Source: Moryella indoligenes
GTDB lineage: Bacteria > Bacillota > Clostridia > Lachnospirales > Lachnospiraceae
NCBI RefSeq assembly: GCF_030812885.1
Contig: NZ_JAUSTO010000011.1
Span: 11,814 to 75,813 of the forward strand
Direction of reading: 5' to 3'
DNA: 64,000 nt
The notes under the pieces were generated by a model, which did not search any database, was not told the origin of the DNA, and saw only the letters and a list, made by a program, of their open reading frames with translations. Shown here piece by piece: positions 1-8,194 of this stretch (positions are counted from its first letter, which is position 1; the number at the start of each line of letters is the position of its first letter). The position numbers and the translations under genes are program-made.

Positions 1-164
1 CTGCATCTCTGCTCCGGGCAATGGAGATGGCAGTCGCCCGAAGAGCAGGCGGAAGGACAGAGACTGCGCTGCTCTTCTACACGCTGGAGGATGGAGTGCT
101 GGCGGAGAGCAAAAGCGCAGCTGAGATGATAGAGGAGAGTGTGAGGCGATGCGTGAGGTACTGA
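1..164 (+). CDS. 3' end of a gene upstream of the cobalamin cluster (possibly cbiD)
   Basis: An open frame enters from the left edge and stops at TGA 162-164, giving 53 residues that include ETALLFYTLEDGVLAES near the end. It overlaps the start of the next cobalamin gene by 16 bases, as expected for a translationally coupled operon. Its place directly before the cbiJ-cbiE-cbiT fusion suggests another anaerobic corrin-ring enzyme. The tail loosely resembles what I remember of CbiD (cobalt-precorrin-5B C1-methyltransferase), but no diagnostic motif lies inside the window, so the name is only a guess. That the frame is coding is more certain than its identity. Confidence 0.45.
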   Translation, partial: ASLLRAMEMAVARRAGGRTETALLFYTLEDGVLAESKSAAEMIEESVRRCVRY

Positions 165-2356
165 TCTTTGGAGGAACCACAGAGGGAAGAGAGCTCGCGG
201 AGTTCTGCGAGAGGCAGGGCATTCCCGCGGCGGTTTCCGTTGCGACAGAGTACGGCACAGAGCTGCTGGGCAGTCTTCACAGTGTGCGTGTGCTGGAAGG
301 AAGGCGCACGGAGGAGGAGATGCGCGCACTGCTGAAGGAGAGAGCATGCGCGCTGGTGATCGATGCGACGCACCCCTATGCGACAGCTGTCACGGAGAGC
401 ATACAGGCGGCCTGTGCTGCGGAGGGAACGCGGCTGCTCCGCGTGCTGCGGCAGAGCGCGGGAGATGCAGAGACGGCTCTCTGCTTTGCCTCGGCTGAGG
501 AAGCCGCGGAGTTTCTTCAGGGAACAGAGGGGAATATCCTGCTGACGACGGGGAGTAAGGAGCTCTCCGCCTTTTCGCTGCTCTCGCGGGAGCGGCTCTA
601 CGTGCGCGTGCTGCCGGGAGAGGAGTCTCTTCGGCTCTGCCGGGAGGCGGCGCTTCCGTCCGCACATATCGCCGCGATCCAGGGGCCATTTTCTGTTGAG
701 ATGAATGTGGCGCTCCTCGCGCACTTTCACTGCCGCTATCTCGTGACCAAGGAATCCGGGAACAGGGGGGGCTTTCTGGAAAAGCTCGCGGCCTGCCGCG
801 CCGCGGGAGCACAGGCAGTTGTGATCGGACGACCGATGAAGGAGGAGGGCATCAGTACAGCACAGGCGGAGCAGCTGCTTCTGGGGCTGTACTGCACAGA
901 TGTGAGAGCTGCTTCAGAGGCGCAGGGCAGGGCCAAAAAAGAGCGTGAGCCGGCACAGAATCCTGCGTTCCGGGAGCAGGTGAAGAAGAGACAGAGCCGG
1001 ACAGAGCAGGATGGGCTTTTTCAAAAGAGGGGTGAGCTGCCGGTGGGAAGGCAGGGACAGGCGGAATGGCCCGAAGTGCATCTCTGCGGCTTGGGGCCGG
1101 GAGGGGACTCTCTCATAACGGAGGAGCTCCGGGAGCTGCTGCCCTCTGCGAGCCTTCTCATAGGGGCGGAGCGTGTGCTGCTTAAGGGAGAGTGGTTCCG
1201 GGAGCAGAGCGGCCAGAGCCCCGCGAAGCGTCTCGCAAGCTGGCGCGCGGAGGAAATCGCCGAGGCCGTACTGCATGCGGAGGCCGGTGAGAAGATTGTG
1301 GTGCTTCTCAGCGGGGACAGTGGCTTCTACAGCGGAGCCGTGGGTGTCCTGGAGGCGCTCAGGCGGAGAGCTTTTCCGGAGGAGTCTGTTCAGGTACATC
1401 CGGGCATTTCCTCTCTCTCCTGCCTTGCGGCCAGAGCCCGCATTCCCTGGGAACAGGTACCCTGTCTCTCTCTGCACGGCAGAAGGCAGAACTGGCTTGC
1501 AGAGCTCAGAAGATGCGGCGCGGTATTTCTGACGCTCGGAGGTACAGAACAGCTCTCTGAGATCACAGCACTCCTCACGGAAAATGGGCTTTCCGACTGT
1601 GAGCTGCTGCTCGGCGAGGAGTTGTCGCTGCCGGATGAGCGCCTTGTCCGCTGCACTGCGGGGGAGTGGAAGGCGCACGCGGCGGAGGCAGAGAACAGCG
1701 AGCAGCAGGGGAGAAGGCGGCGACTCGCTGCCTTGCTTCTGCGCCTTCCGGAGGGCCCGGCGGAGCCGCTCTGGCCGGGAATTCCGGACAGCTGTTTTCT
1801 CAGGGAACGGGTGCCTCTGACCAAGGCCGCAGTGCGCGCGGCAGTGATGAGCATGCTCCGTCCTCGGCGCGACAGCCTGTGCTGGGATGTCGGCAGCGGC
1901 AGCGGTGGCGTGACAGCGGAGCTCTCCATGGCCGCACCGCTCGGAGAGATCTATGCGGTGGAGTGCAGGGAGGACGCCTTTTTGCTCACAGGAAGGAATA
2001 TTCAGAAACTTGGGCTCTGGAATGTGCGCCAGTGCCGCGGGGAGGCCCCGGAGATACTCTCAGAGCTGCCCGCGCCGGATTATGTCTTTGTCGGCGGCAG
2101 CGGTGGCAGACTGCGGGAAATCCTTGAGCTGATCTATGAGAAGAATCCGTCTGCGGTGACTGCGGTGACAGCTGTCTCGCTGGAGACCGCAGCGGAGCTC
2201 TTTCATCTCTTAAGTTTCTTTGAGGGGCAGGGCTTTCAGACAGAGTGCAGACAGCTTGCGGCGGCATCCGCAGAGAAGCGGGGACAGTACTCCATGCTGC
2301 TTGCGCAGAATCCGGTCTATATCGCAGTGATACGGGGAAAGAGGAAAACAAAGTGA
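149..2356 (+). CDS. CbiJ-CbiE-CbiT trifunctional cobalamin biosynthesis fusion
   Basis: A 735-residue protein joins three corrin-ring enzymes. Residues 1-250 are a precorrin-6A reductase (CbiJ/CobK) with the NAD(P)H-loop motif IFGGTTEGRELA at the N-terminus. A charged linker of about 55 residues follows. Residues 309-530 are CbiE, the cobalt-precorrin-7 C5-methyltransferase, starting with VHLCGLGPGG and containing LLSGDSGFYSG. Residues 545-735 are CbiT, the C15-methyltransferase/decarboxylase, with the SAM-binding WDVGSGSGGVTAELS. CbiE-CbiT fusions (CobL-like) are well known; adding the reductase in front is less usual. The three steps are consecutive (precorrin-6A to precorrin-8), so the fusion could channel unstable intermediates. 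ATG 149 lies inside the upstream gene and the stop overlaps the cbiA start. Family assignments are firm; channelling is inference. Confidence 0.93.
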   Translation: MREVLIFGGTTEGRELAEFCERQGIPAAVSVATEYGTELLGSLHSVRVLEGRRTEEEMRALLKERACALVIDATHPYATAVTESIQAACAAEGTRLLRVLRQSAGDAETALCFASAEEAAEFLQGTEGNILLTTGSKELSAFSLLSRERLYVRVLPGEESLRLCREAALPSAHIAAIQGPFSVEMNVALLAHFHCRYLVTKESGNRGGFLEKLAACRAAGAQAVVIGRPMKEEGISTAQAEQLLLGLYCTDVRAASEAQGRAKKEREPAQNPAFREQVKKRQSRTEQDGLFQKRGELPVGRQGQAEWPEVHLCGLGPGGDSLITEELRELLPSASLLIGAERVLLKGEWFREQSGQSPAKRLASWRAEEIAEAVLHAEAGEKIVVLLSGDSGFYSGAVGVLEALRRRAFPEESVQVHPGISSLSCLAARARIPWEQVPCLSLHGRRQNWLAELRRCGAVFLTLGGTEQLSEITALLTENGLSDCELLLGEELSLPDERLVRCTAGEWKAHAAEAENSEQQGRRRRLAALLLRLPEGPAEPLWPGIPDSCFLRERVPLTKAAVRAAVMSMLRPRRDSLCWDVGSGSGGVTAELSMAAPLGEIYAVECREDAFLLTGRNIQKLGLWNVRQCRGEAPEILSELPAPDYVFVGGSGGRLREILELIYEKNPSAVTAVTAVSLETAAELFHLLSFFEGQGFQTECRQLAAASAEKRGQYSMLLAQNPVYIAVIRGKRKTK

Positions 2357-3702
2357 AAAAACTGATGGTAGCGGGCATGCGCTCGGGATGCGGAAAGACT
2401 ACAGTGACCCTGGGGCTTACCGCACTGCTTAAGGATATGGGGTTTTCGCTTCAGCTCTACAAGACCGGGCCGGACTACATTGACCCCATGTTTCACAGCG
2501 TGCTGAGCGGGAGACCCTGCATCAACCTGGATCCGTGGTTTCTGGACAGTGCAGGGCTTAAGAAGGCCTTTTTCGGAAACGCCTCCGGGGCGGATTTTCT
2601 TCTCGTGGAGGCGGCGATGGGACTCACGGACGGGATCAGTGGGGAAGGGGAGCGCGGCAGTGCGCTTCAAGTCGCGGAGGCCCTCTCACTCCCGGTTCTG
2701 CTTCTTGTAGACCGGGGGCAGGAGGCGGAGGCGCGGCTTTATCTTGATACGCTTCCTGCAGGCCGTGTGCGGGGCATATTGCTGAATGAAGGAGGCGCGG
2801 GCCATGCAGACCGCGCTGCCGCGGCAGATGCAGGCGGGAGAGAGTCAGAGCGCGCCGAGCTGCCGCGGGAGATCGCCGGAATACCGGTGCTCGGGCTGCT
2901 TCCGGAGATACCGGGAGCTGCGCTGAAGAGCCGGCATCTGGGACTCACTGTTCCGGAGGACGGGACAGAAATCGTCCGGAGGGCACTGCTCACGGGACGC
3001 GCGCTGCGAGGCTGTCTGGATTCCGCGGAGCTTTTGAAGCTCGCGGCGGGGGAGGAGAGCTATCGCATTGCGATTGCGCGGGATGAGGCCTTTTCTTTCT
3101 TTTATGAGGAGAATCTCCGGCTGCTGCGCGAGTGCGGCGCGGAGCCGGTGTTTTTCAGTCCGCTGCGGGACAGCTCGCTCCCCGCGGGTGTGTCCGGTCT
3201 CTGGCTTCCGGGGGGATATCCGGAGCTTTATGCAGAGGCGCTCTCCGCCAATGAAGCGATGCGGGGGGATATTCAGGACTCTGTGCGGGGAGGACTGCCT
3301 GTCGTTGCGGAGTGCGGCGGATTTATGTACCTCATGGAGGAGCTGGAGAGCGCAGGCGGAGCGTTCTGGCCCATGTGTGCCGTCCTGCCGGGCAGAGCCT
3401 TCCGCACGGAGAAGCTGCAGCGTTTTGGCTATATCGAGCTGGAGGCAAAGTGCGACACGCTGCTTCTTAAGAAGGGAGAGCGTCTTCGCTCGCATGAATT
3501 CCATTACTGGGATGCAGAGCAGCCGGGAACCTCTGTTCACGCTGAGAAGGCAAATGGCAGCCGCTCATGGGAGTGCGTGGTCGGATCCAGGTCGATGTTT
3601 GCGGGCTATCCGCATATTTATCTCGCGGCCTTTCCCGCAGCGGCGGAGCATCTCTCCGAGGCGTGCAGGGAGTTTTGCAGGCGGAGAGGCAGGGGGCGGT
3701 GA
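2353..3702 (+). CDS. cbiA: Cobyrinic acid a,c-diamide synthase CbiA
   Basis: Amidates the a and c side chains of cobyrinic acid using glutamine and ATP. The 449-residue protein starts at GTG 2353, overlapping the TGA of the preceding gene; this start gives the usual family length and puts the P-loop GMRSGCGKTT near residue 8. The N-terminal half is the dethiobiotin-synthetase-like ATPase, with TGPDYIDPMFH after the P-loop. The C-terminal half is a class I glutamine amidotransferase with the nucleophile cysteine in VVAECGGFMYL and the late HEFHYWD motif carrying the catalytic histidine. It overlaps cobU by four bases, so the cluster is probably translated as a coupled unit. Confidence 0.95.
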   Translation: MKKLMVAGMRSGCGKTTVTLGLTALLKDMGFSLQLYKTGPDYIDPMFHSVLSGRPCINLDPWFLDSAGLKKAFFGNASGADFLLVEAAMGLTDGISGEGERGSALQVAEALSLPVLLLVDRGQEAEARLYLDTLPAGRVRGILLNEGGAGHADRAAAADAGGRESERAELPREIAGIPVLGLLPEIPGAALKSRHLGLTVPEDGTEIVRRALLTGRALRGCLDSAELLKLAAGEESYRIAIARDEAFSFFYEENLRLLRECGAEPVFFSPLRDSSLPAGVSGLWLPGGYPELYAEALSANEAMRGDIQDSVRGGLPVVAECGGFMYLMEELESAGGAFWPMCAVLPGRAFRTEKLQRFGYIELEAKCDTLLLKKGERLRSHEFHYWDAEQPGTSVHAEKANGSRSWECVVGSRSMFAGYPHIYLAAFPAAAEHLSEACREFCRRRGRGR

Positions 3703-4214
3703 TACTGATTATCGGCGGGAGCGCGAGCGGAAAGTCGGAGTGTGCGGAGCGCTGCGTCACGGCGTTGGGGGGAGCGCGGGTATATCTTGCGACTATGGAG
3801 GAAAGCGGTGGAGAGAGCCGCAGCAGGATAGAGAAACACCGCACGCAGCGCGCCGGACGGGGCTTCCGGACAGTGGAGTGCGCGCGGGGACTGGAAGCGG
3901 CGGAGATTGCACCGGAGGAGGTAGTGCTTCTGGAGTGTCTCTCGAATCTTGTGGCAAATGAGATGTTTCTTCCGGATGGAACTGTGCGGGAGGCAGCGGT
4001 CTGTGAGGCACTGCTGCTTCAGGAACTGCGGGCACTAAGGCGGCGCTGCCGTGCGCTCGTTGTCGTTGGAAATATACTCACAGAGGAGCCGGTGAGCCCT
4101 GAGCCGCTCACAGCGCAGTGGCTTCAGCTCTTTTCCGCCGTTCAGAATCAGCTTGCGGCGGAGGCGGAGGCGGTCTATCGCGTCACGGCAGGCATTCCGG
4201 AGCGGTTAAAATGA
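3699..4214 (+). CDS. cobU: Adenosylcobinamide kinase / adenosylcobinamide-phosphate guanylyltransferase CobU
   Basis: Phosphorylates adenosylcobinamide and then transfers GMP to make adenosylcobinamide-GDP, the substrate of CobS. The start is GTG 3699, overlapping the cbiA stop, and gives 171 residues, normal for CobU. The P-loop GGSASGKS sits at residues 6-13. His47 in RSRIEKHRTQR matches the histidine that is guanylylated in characterised CobU (His46 in Salmonella). The next gene, cobS, uses its product, and the two are 19 bases apart. Longer in-frame starts exist upstream but would lie deep inside cbiA. Confidence 0.94.
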   Translation: MILIIGGSASGKSECAERCVTALGGARVYLATMEESGGESRSRIEKHRTQRAGRGFRTVECARGLEAAEIAPEEVVLLECLSNLVANEMFLPDGTVREAAVCEALLLQELRALRRRCRALVVVGNILTEEPVSPEPLTAQWLQLFSAVQNQLAAEAEAVYRVTAGIPERLK

Positions 4215-4233
4215 GAGCAGCAGGAGGTTCAGA

Positions 4234-5001
4234 GTGGATTTGATTCGTTCGCTTTCGATTGCATTTTCCATGTATTCCAGAGTGCCGGTTCCGCGTGTGC
4301 GCTGGGATGAGCACAGTGCGCGCTATGTGCTTTTTTTCTTTCCGCTGGTGGGGGCGGTGGAGGGCGTGCTGCTGCTTGGACTGTGGAGGCTGCTGACTGC
4401 GCTCGGCTGTCCGGCCCTGCTGCGCGCGGCTCTGCTGGTATGCTTTCCCTATCTCTACACGGGAGGCATCCATTTGGATGGCTTTCTGGATACGGTGGAT
4501 GCACTCGGCTCGTGGCGGACGCGGGAGGAGCGGCTGCACATTCTGAAGGATGTTCACACGGGCTCCTTTGCAGTGCTCGCCTGTGTGCTGCTCTGCTTGC
4601 TCCAGCTTTCAGCCTGGTCGGCACTCGATTCCGGGCGTGCGGTGGGAGTGGTGGCGGTCTGCCTGCCGTTCAGCCGCTCCATCACTGTGCTCTCACTGCT
4701 TTTTCTGCCGAATGCGCGGGGAGAGGGCAGCGCCCATCGCTTCAGTTCCGGAGCCGCACGGCAGCTGACCGCTGTGGGAGCGGGAATTACAGCTGTTTTT
4801 TCCGCCGCCGCTGCCTTTTGGCTCATCGGGGCGGGAATAGCGGGGGGGCTGTTTCTGCTGCTGATATTTCTTTCTATAGCGTATGCCCTGCTCCGCGCGT
4901 GCAGTGCCTTCGGCGGCCTGACAGGGGATCTCGCGGGCTTCCTGCTCACGGTAACAGAGCTCAGTGCCCTGATTGTCACAGCGCTGTTTTCTCTTGAGTA
5001 G
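4234..5001 (+). CDS. cobS: Adenosylcobinamide-GDP ribazoletransferase (cobalamin synthase) CobS
   Basis: Integral membrane enzyme that joins adenosylcobinamide-GDP to alpha-ribazole (phosphate) in the last assembly stage of cobalamin. It is 255 residues with many hydrophobic segments. The N-terminal FSMYSRVPVPRVRW and the acidic GGIHLDGFLDTVDALGS (metal-binding aspartates) are hallmark CobS motifs. The start is GTG 4234, with a good ribosome site CAGGAGG at 4221-4227. It is the last gene of the cobalamin cluster seen here. No cobT, cobC or cobD lies in the window, so the lower-ligand genes must be elsewhere or missing. Confidence 0.95.
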   Translation: MDLIRSLSIAFSMYSRVPVPRVRWDEHSARYVLFFFPLVGAVEGVLLLGLWRLLTALGCPALLRAALLVCFPYLYTGGIHLDGFLDTVDALGSWRTREERLHILKDVHTGSFAVLACVLLCLLQLSAWSALDSGRAVGVVAVCLPFSRSITVLSLLFLPNARGEGSAHRFSSGAARQLTAVGAGITAVFSAAAAFWLIGAGIAGGLFLLLIFLSIAYALLRACSAFGGLTGDLAGFLLTVTELSALIVTALFSLE

Positions 5002-5007
5002 CGCTGC

Positions 5008-5036
5008 TTGCAAATCGGATATAAAAACTTTATAAT
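5008..5036 (+). promoter_or_regulatory. Sigma-A type promoter for the rel operon
   Basis: TTGCAA (5008-5013) and a perfect TATAAT (5031-5036) are separated by 17 bases in the 133-base gap after cobS, about 100 bases before the rel start. The AT-rich patch stands out from the GC-rich surroundings. Confidence 0.8.
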
Positions 5037-5134
5037 ATAAATTCATTATCTCTGTATACAAGCATTCAGAGCCCGCTGCGGAGAGAGTTTTCCCCGCACA
5101 GAGACAGAAAAATGGCGGGAAAGGAGGTCAGAGG

Positions 5135-7480
5135 ATGGAAGAAATGCAGGAAATGCAGAAGAGTGAGCTCGCAGACAGCGGGAAGGAAGAGGCGGCGGTG
5201 CTCTGTCAGGAGACAGGGGAGCTCGACCGTCCGGCGGAATTCACCGATCCGGATGTGCTCTATGAGGAGCTGATCACCACCATACGCAGATACCATCCCT
5301 CTGACGACACCAGCCTGATTCACAGAGCCTATATGACCGCGAAGAATGCGCATATGGACCAGAAGAGAAAATCGGGTGAGCCGTACATTATCCACCCGCT
5401 CTGCGTTGCCATCATACTGGCAGGCCTGGAGCTCGACAAGGAAACCATTATGGCGGGACTTCTTCACGATGTCGTGGAGGACACCATACTCACGGGCGCA
5501 CAGATCGGAAGAGTGTTCGGCGAGGATGTGGCGCTTCTTGTGGACGGTGTGACGAAGCTCACACAGATCACCTGGACCACAGACAAGCTGGATATCCAGG
5601 CTGAGAACCTGAGGAAAATGTTTCTCGCCATGGCGAAGGATATCCGCGTGATTCTGATCAAGCTTGCAGACCGCCTTCACAATATGCGCACACTGCAGCA
5701 TATGCGGCCGGAGAAGCAGAAGGAAAAGGCGAGGGAGACGCTGGAGATCTATGCTCCGATTGCGGATCGACTCGGTATCAGCCGCATCAAGGTGGAGCTG
5801 GACGATCTCTCCTTAAAGTATCTGGAGCCGGAGGTGTACAGGGAGCTCAGCTGCAAGGTGAGAGAGCGGAGCGATTCCCACGAGAAATTTGTGGAGGGGA
5901 TCGTGAAGGAGGTGCAGGGCATCATCGACGGGGCGGCGATCCCCGGGACGGTAAACGGCCGTCAGAAGCACTACTTCTCCATCTATCGGAAGATGGTGAA
6001 CAAGCACAAGACCTTCGATCAGATCTACGACCTCTTTGCGGTGCGCATACTGGTGGAGTCCGTGAAGGACTGCTATGCGGCGCTCGGTGTGATTCATGAG
6101 CACTTCAAGCCGGTTCCCGGCCGCTTCAAGGATTACATCGCAATGCCGAAGCCGAATATGTACCAGTCTCTGCATACGACGCTGATCTACCACAACGGTC
6201 AGCCCTTTGAGATACAGATCCGTACCTATGAGATGCACCGCATCGCAGAGTTCGGTATCGCCGCACACTGGAAGTACAAGGAGGCGGGCAAGGGCGACGC
6301 CTCTGCGAGCGGCGCAGAAAATGAAAAGATGAACTGGCTCAGACAGATTCTTGAGTGGCAGCGGGAAATGCCGGACAACAAGGAGTTTCTGAACGATATC
6401 AAGAATGAGCTCAGCATCTTTTCGGACAGCGTCTACTGCTTTACGCCCTCGGGCGATGTAAAGACGCTCCCGAGCGGTTCCACACCGATTGATTTTGCCT
6501 ACTCCATACATTCGGCGGTCGGAAACCGCATGGTCGGGGCCAAAGTCAACGGGAAGCTGGTCAATATTGATTATCAGATACAGAACGGCGATCGCATTGA
6601 CATCCTGACCTCGCAGAATTCCAGAGGGCCGAGCCGCGACTGGCTGAAGATCATCAAGAGCACGCAGGCGAGAAATAAGATCAATCAGTGGTTTAAGAGT
6701 GAGCTGAAGGAAGAGAATATCATCCGCGGCAAGGAGCTCATTCTGAACTACTGCAAGAGCAAGGGTGTCGACTGGAGTGAGCTCAACAAGCCGGCGTATC
6801 AGGAGAAGATTCTGCGGCGCTATGCGTTCCGTGAGTGGGATTCCGTGATTGCCACCATCGGGCACGGCGGGCTGAAGGAGAGCCAGGTTGTGAACCGCAT
6901 GCTGGAGGAGCGGAAGAAGGAGCTCGCGAAGAAGATCTCCGATGAGACTGTGCTGGCCAATGTCAGCGCGGGGGCCGGGGACGGCAGTCAGAAGATGGTG
7001 CCGGAGGTCGCAGTACGAAAATCCGGAAACGGGATTGTCGTGCGGGGGGTTCATGATCTGGCAGTGCGCTTCTCCATGTGCTGTGCACCGGTGCCGGGGG
7101 ATGAAATTCTGGGCTATGTGACCCGCGGACGCGGCATCACGATCCACAGAACGGACTGTATCAACATCATCAATCTTCCCGAGTCCGAGCGCGTGCGTCT
7201 CATTCCGGCGGAGTGGCAGGCGCCGGAGGGCGAGGAGGCGAGGTACCGCACGGAGATCCGCATCATCGCGAGAAACCGAGTGGGGCTCTTTGTGGACATA
7301 TCCAAGGTCTTTACCGAGCGTGGGCTCGATATCCTCTCGATTAATACGAGGACCAGCAAGCAGGGCGTCGCGACGATGAATCTTTCCTTTGAGATCGGCG
7401 GTGTCGAGGAGCTGCGCTCGCTCACGGAGAAGCTGCGTCAGGTCGGCGGCGTGATTGAGATCGAGAGAAGCACAGGCTGA
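5135..7480 (+). CDS. Bifunctional (p)ppGpp synthetase/hydrolase Rel
   Basis: Long RelA/SpoT homologue of 781 residues that makes and degrades the stringent-response alarmone. The hydrolase half has the HD pair at residues 111-112 in GLLHDVVEDT, preceded by YIIHPLCVA, so the hydrolase looks intact. The synthetase half has KHYFSIYRKM and GRFKDYIAMPKPNMYQSLHT. A TGS domain follows (CFTPSGDVKTLPSGSTPIDF), then a zinc-finger-like segment (MCCAPVPGDEILGYVTRG) and a C-terminal ACT domain. ATG 5135 has AAGGAGGT just upstream. As in other Firmicutes it probably serves as the single long RSH enzyme. It heads an operon with an MBL hydrolase, hemZ, hisS and aspS. Rel senses uncharged tRNA, so the linkage to tRNA synthetases is apt. 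Confidence 0.97.
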   Translation: MEEMQEMQKSELADSGKEEAAVLCQETGELDRPAEFTDPDVLYEELITTIRRYHPSDDTSLIHRAYMTAKNAHMDQKRKSGEPYIIHPLCVAIILAGLELDKETIMAGLLHDVVEDTILTGAQIGRVFGEDVALLVDGVTKLTQITWTTDKLDIQAENLRKMFLAMAKDIRVILIKLADRLHNMRTLQHMRPEKQKEKARETLEIYAPIADRLGISRIKVELDDLSLKYLEPEVYRELSCKVRERSDSHEKFVEGIVKEVQGIIDGAAIPGTVNGRQKHYFSIYRKMVNKHKTFDQIYDLFAVRILVESVKDCYAALGVIHEHFKPVPGRFKDYIAMPKPNMYQSLHTTLIYHNGQPFEIQIRTYEMHRIAEFGIAAHWKYKEAGKGDASASGAENEKMNWLRQILEWQREMPDNKEFLNDIKNELSIFSDSVYCFTPSGDVKTLPSGSTPIDFAYSIHSAVGNRMVGAKVNGKLVNIDYQIQNGDRIDILTSQNSRGPSRDWLKIIKSTQARNKINQWFKSELKEENIIRGKELILNYCKSKGVDWSELNKPAYQEKILRRYAFREWDSVIATIGHGGLKESQVVNRMLEERKKELAKKISDETVLANVSAGAGDGSQKMVPEVAVRKSGNGIVVRGVHDLAVRFSMCCAPVPGDEILGYVTRGRGITIHRTDCINIINLPESERVRLIPAEWQAPEGEEARYRTEIRIIARNRVGLFVDISKVFTERGLDILSINTRTSKQGVATMNLSFEIGGVEELRSLTEKLRQVGGVIEIERSTG

Positions 7481-7494
7481 GACAGGAGAGAGAG

Positions 7495-8124
7495 ATGCAG
7501 ATTGTCAGAAAAATACTGGGCCCGGTTCAGACCAATGTCTACTTTGTTTACGACAGCGGGACAAGGGAGGGCGTGATCATAGACCCTGCGGATCAGGCGG
7601 AGCGCATCGAAACCTGCGTGCGCGAGGAGGGTTTCACACCGCAGGCCATACTGCTGACCCACGGACATTTTGATCATGTGATGGCCGCGGAGGCTGTGCG
7701 GGAGCGCTATCATATTCCGATCTGGGCGCTGGAGCAGGAGGCTGAGACGCTTCTGGATCCAATGCTGAACGGAGATGCCCGCTTCTTAAGAAGGGGGCTT
7801 CGGATCAGGCCGGATCGCCTGCTGCACGACGGAGAGGAGCTCACGCTTCTGAACCGGCGCTGGCAGGTGCTGTGGACGCCCGGGCATACAGCGGGTTCCT
7901 GCTGTTATTATATTCCGGAGGAACGGGTTCTCTTCGCCGGAGACACGCTGTTTCAGGGCTCCTATGGGCGCTATGACTTACCGGGCGGAAATTACCGTGA
8001 GATTCAGCAATCGCTCACGGAGCGGCTGTTTCAGCTGCCGGATGATGTCGTCGTGTTTCCGGGACATATGGAGGAGACGACCATAGGCTTTGAGAAGAAA
8101 TACAATCCGATTTTGGACGATTGA
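7495..8124 (+). CDS. MBL-fold metallo-hydrolase (glyoxalase II-like)
   Basis: The 209-residue protein belongs to the metallo-beta-lactamase superfamily, with the metal-binding THGHFDHV at residues 53-60 and later metal ligands in TPGHTAGSCCY, FAGDTLF and FPGHMEET. The length fits the small hydroxyacylglutathione-hydrolase-like clade commonly found next to rel in Firmicutes. The substrate is unknown; thioester hydrolysis is only a family guess. It lies 14 bases after rel and is followed by hemZ, so it is co-transcribed. Confidence 0.88.
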   Translation: MQIVRKILGPVQTNVYFVYDSGTREGVIIDPADQAERIETCVREEGFTPQAILLTHGHFDHVMAAEAVRERYHIPIWALEQEAETLLDPMLNGDARFLRRGLRIRPDRLLHDGEELTLLNRRWQVLWTPGHTAGSCCYYIPEERVLFAGDTLFQGSYGRYDLPGGNYREIQQSLTERLFQLPDDVVVFPGHMEETTIGFEKKYNPILDD

Positions 8125-8194
8125 TATGAGGAGTGCCGGGGAGGCTGTCTGCGTAGGACGGACTCCCGGTGCCCGGGAAGCAAAGGATCAGGAG

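Noticed and set aside
1..148. Cobalamin riboswitch for the cbi operon
   Set aside because: The window opens inside the operon; no B12-box-like leader is visible here.
5813..7147. 444-codon open frame antisense to rel
   Set aside because: Mirror of a highly conserved gene; no recognisable protein features.
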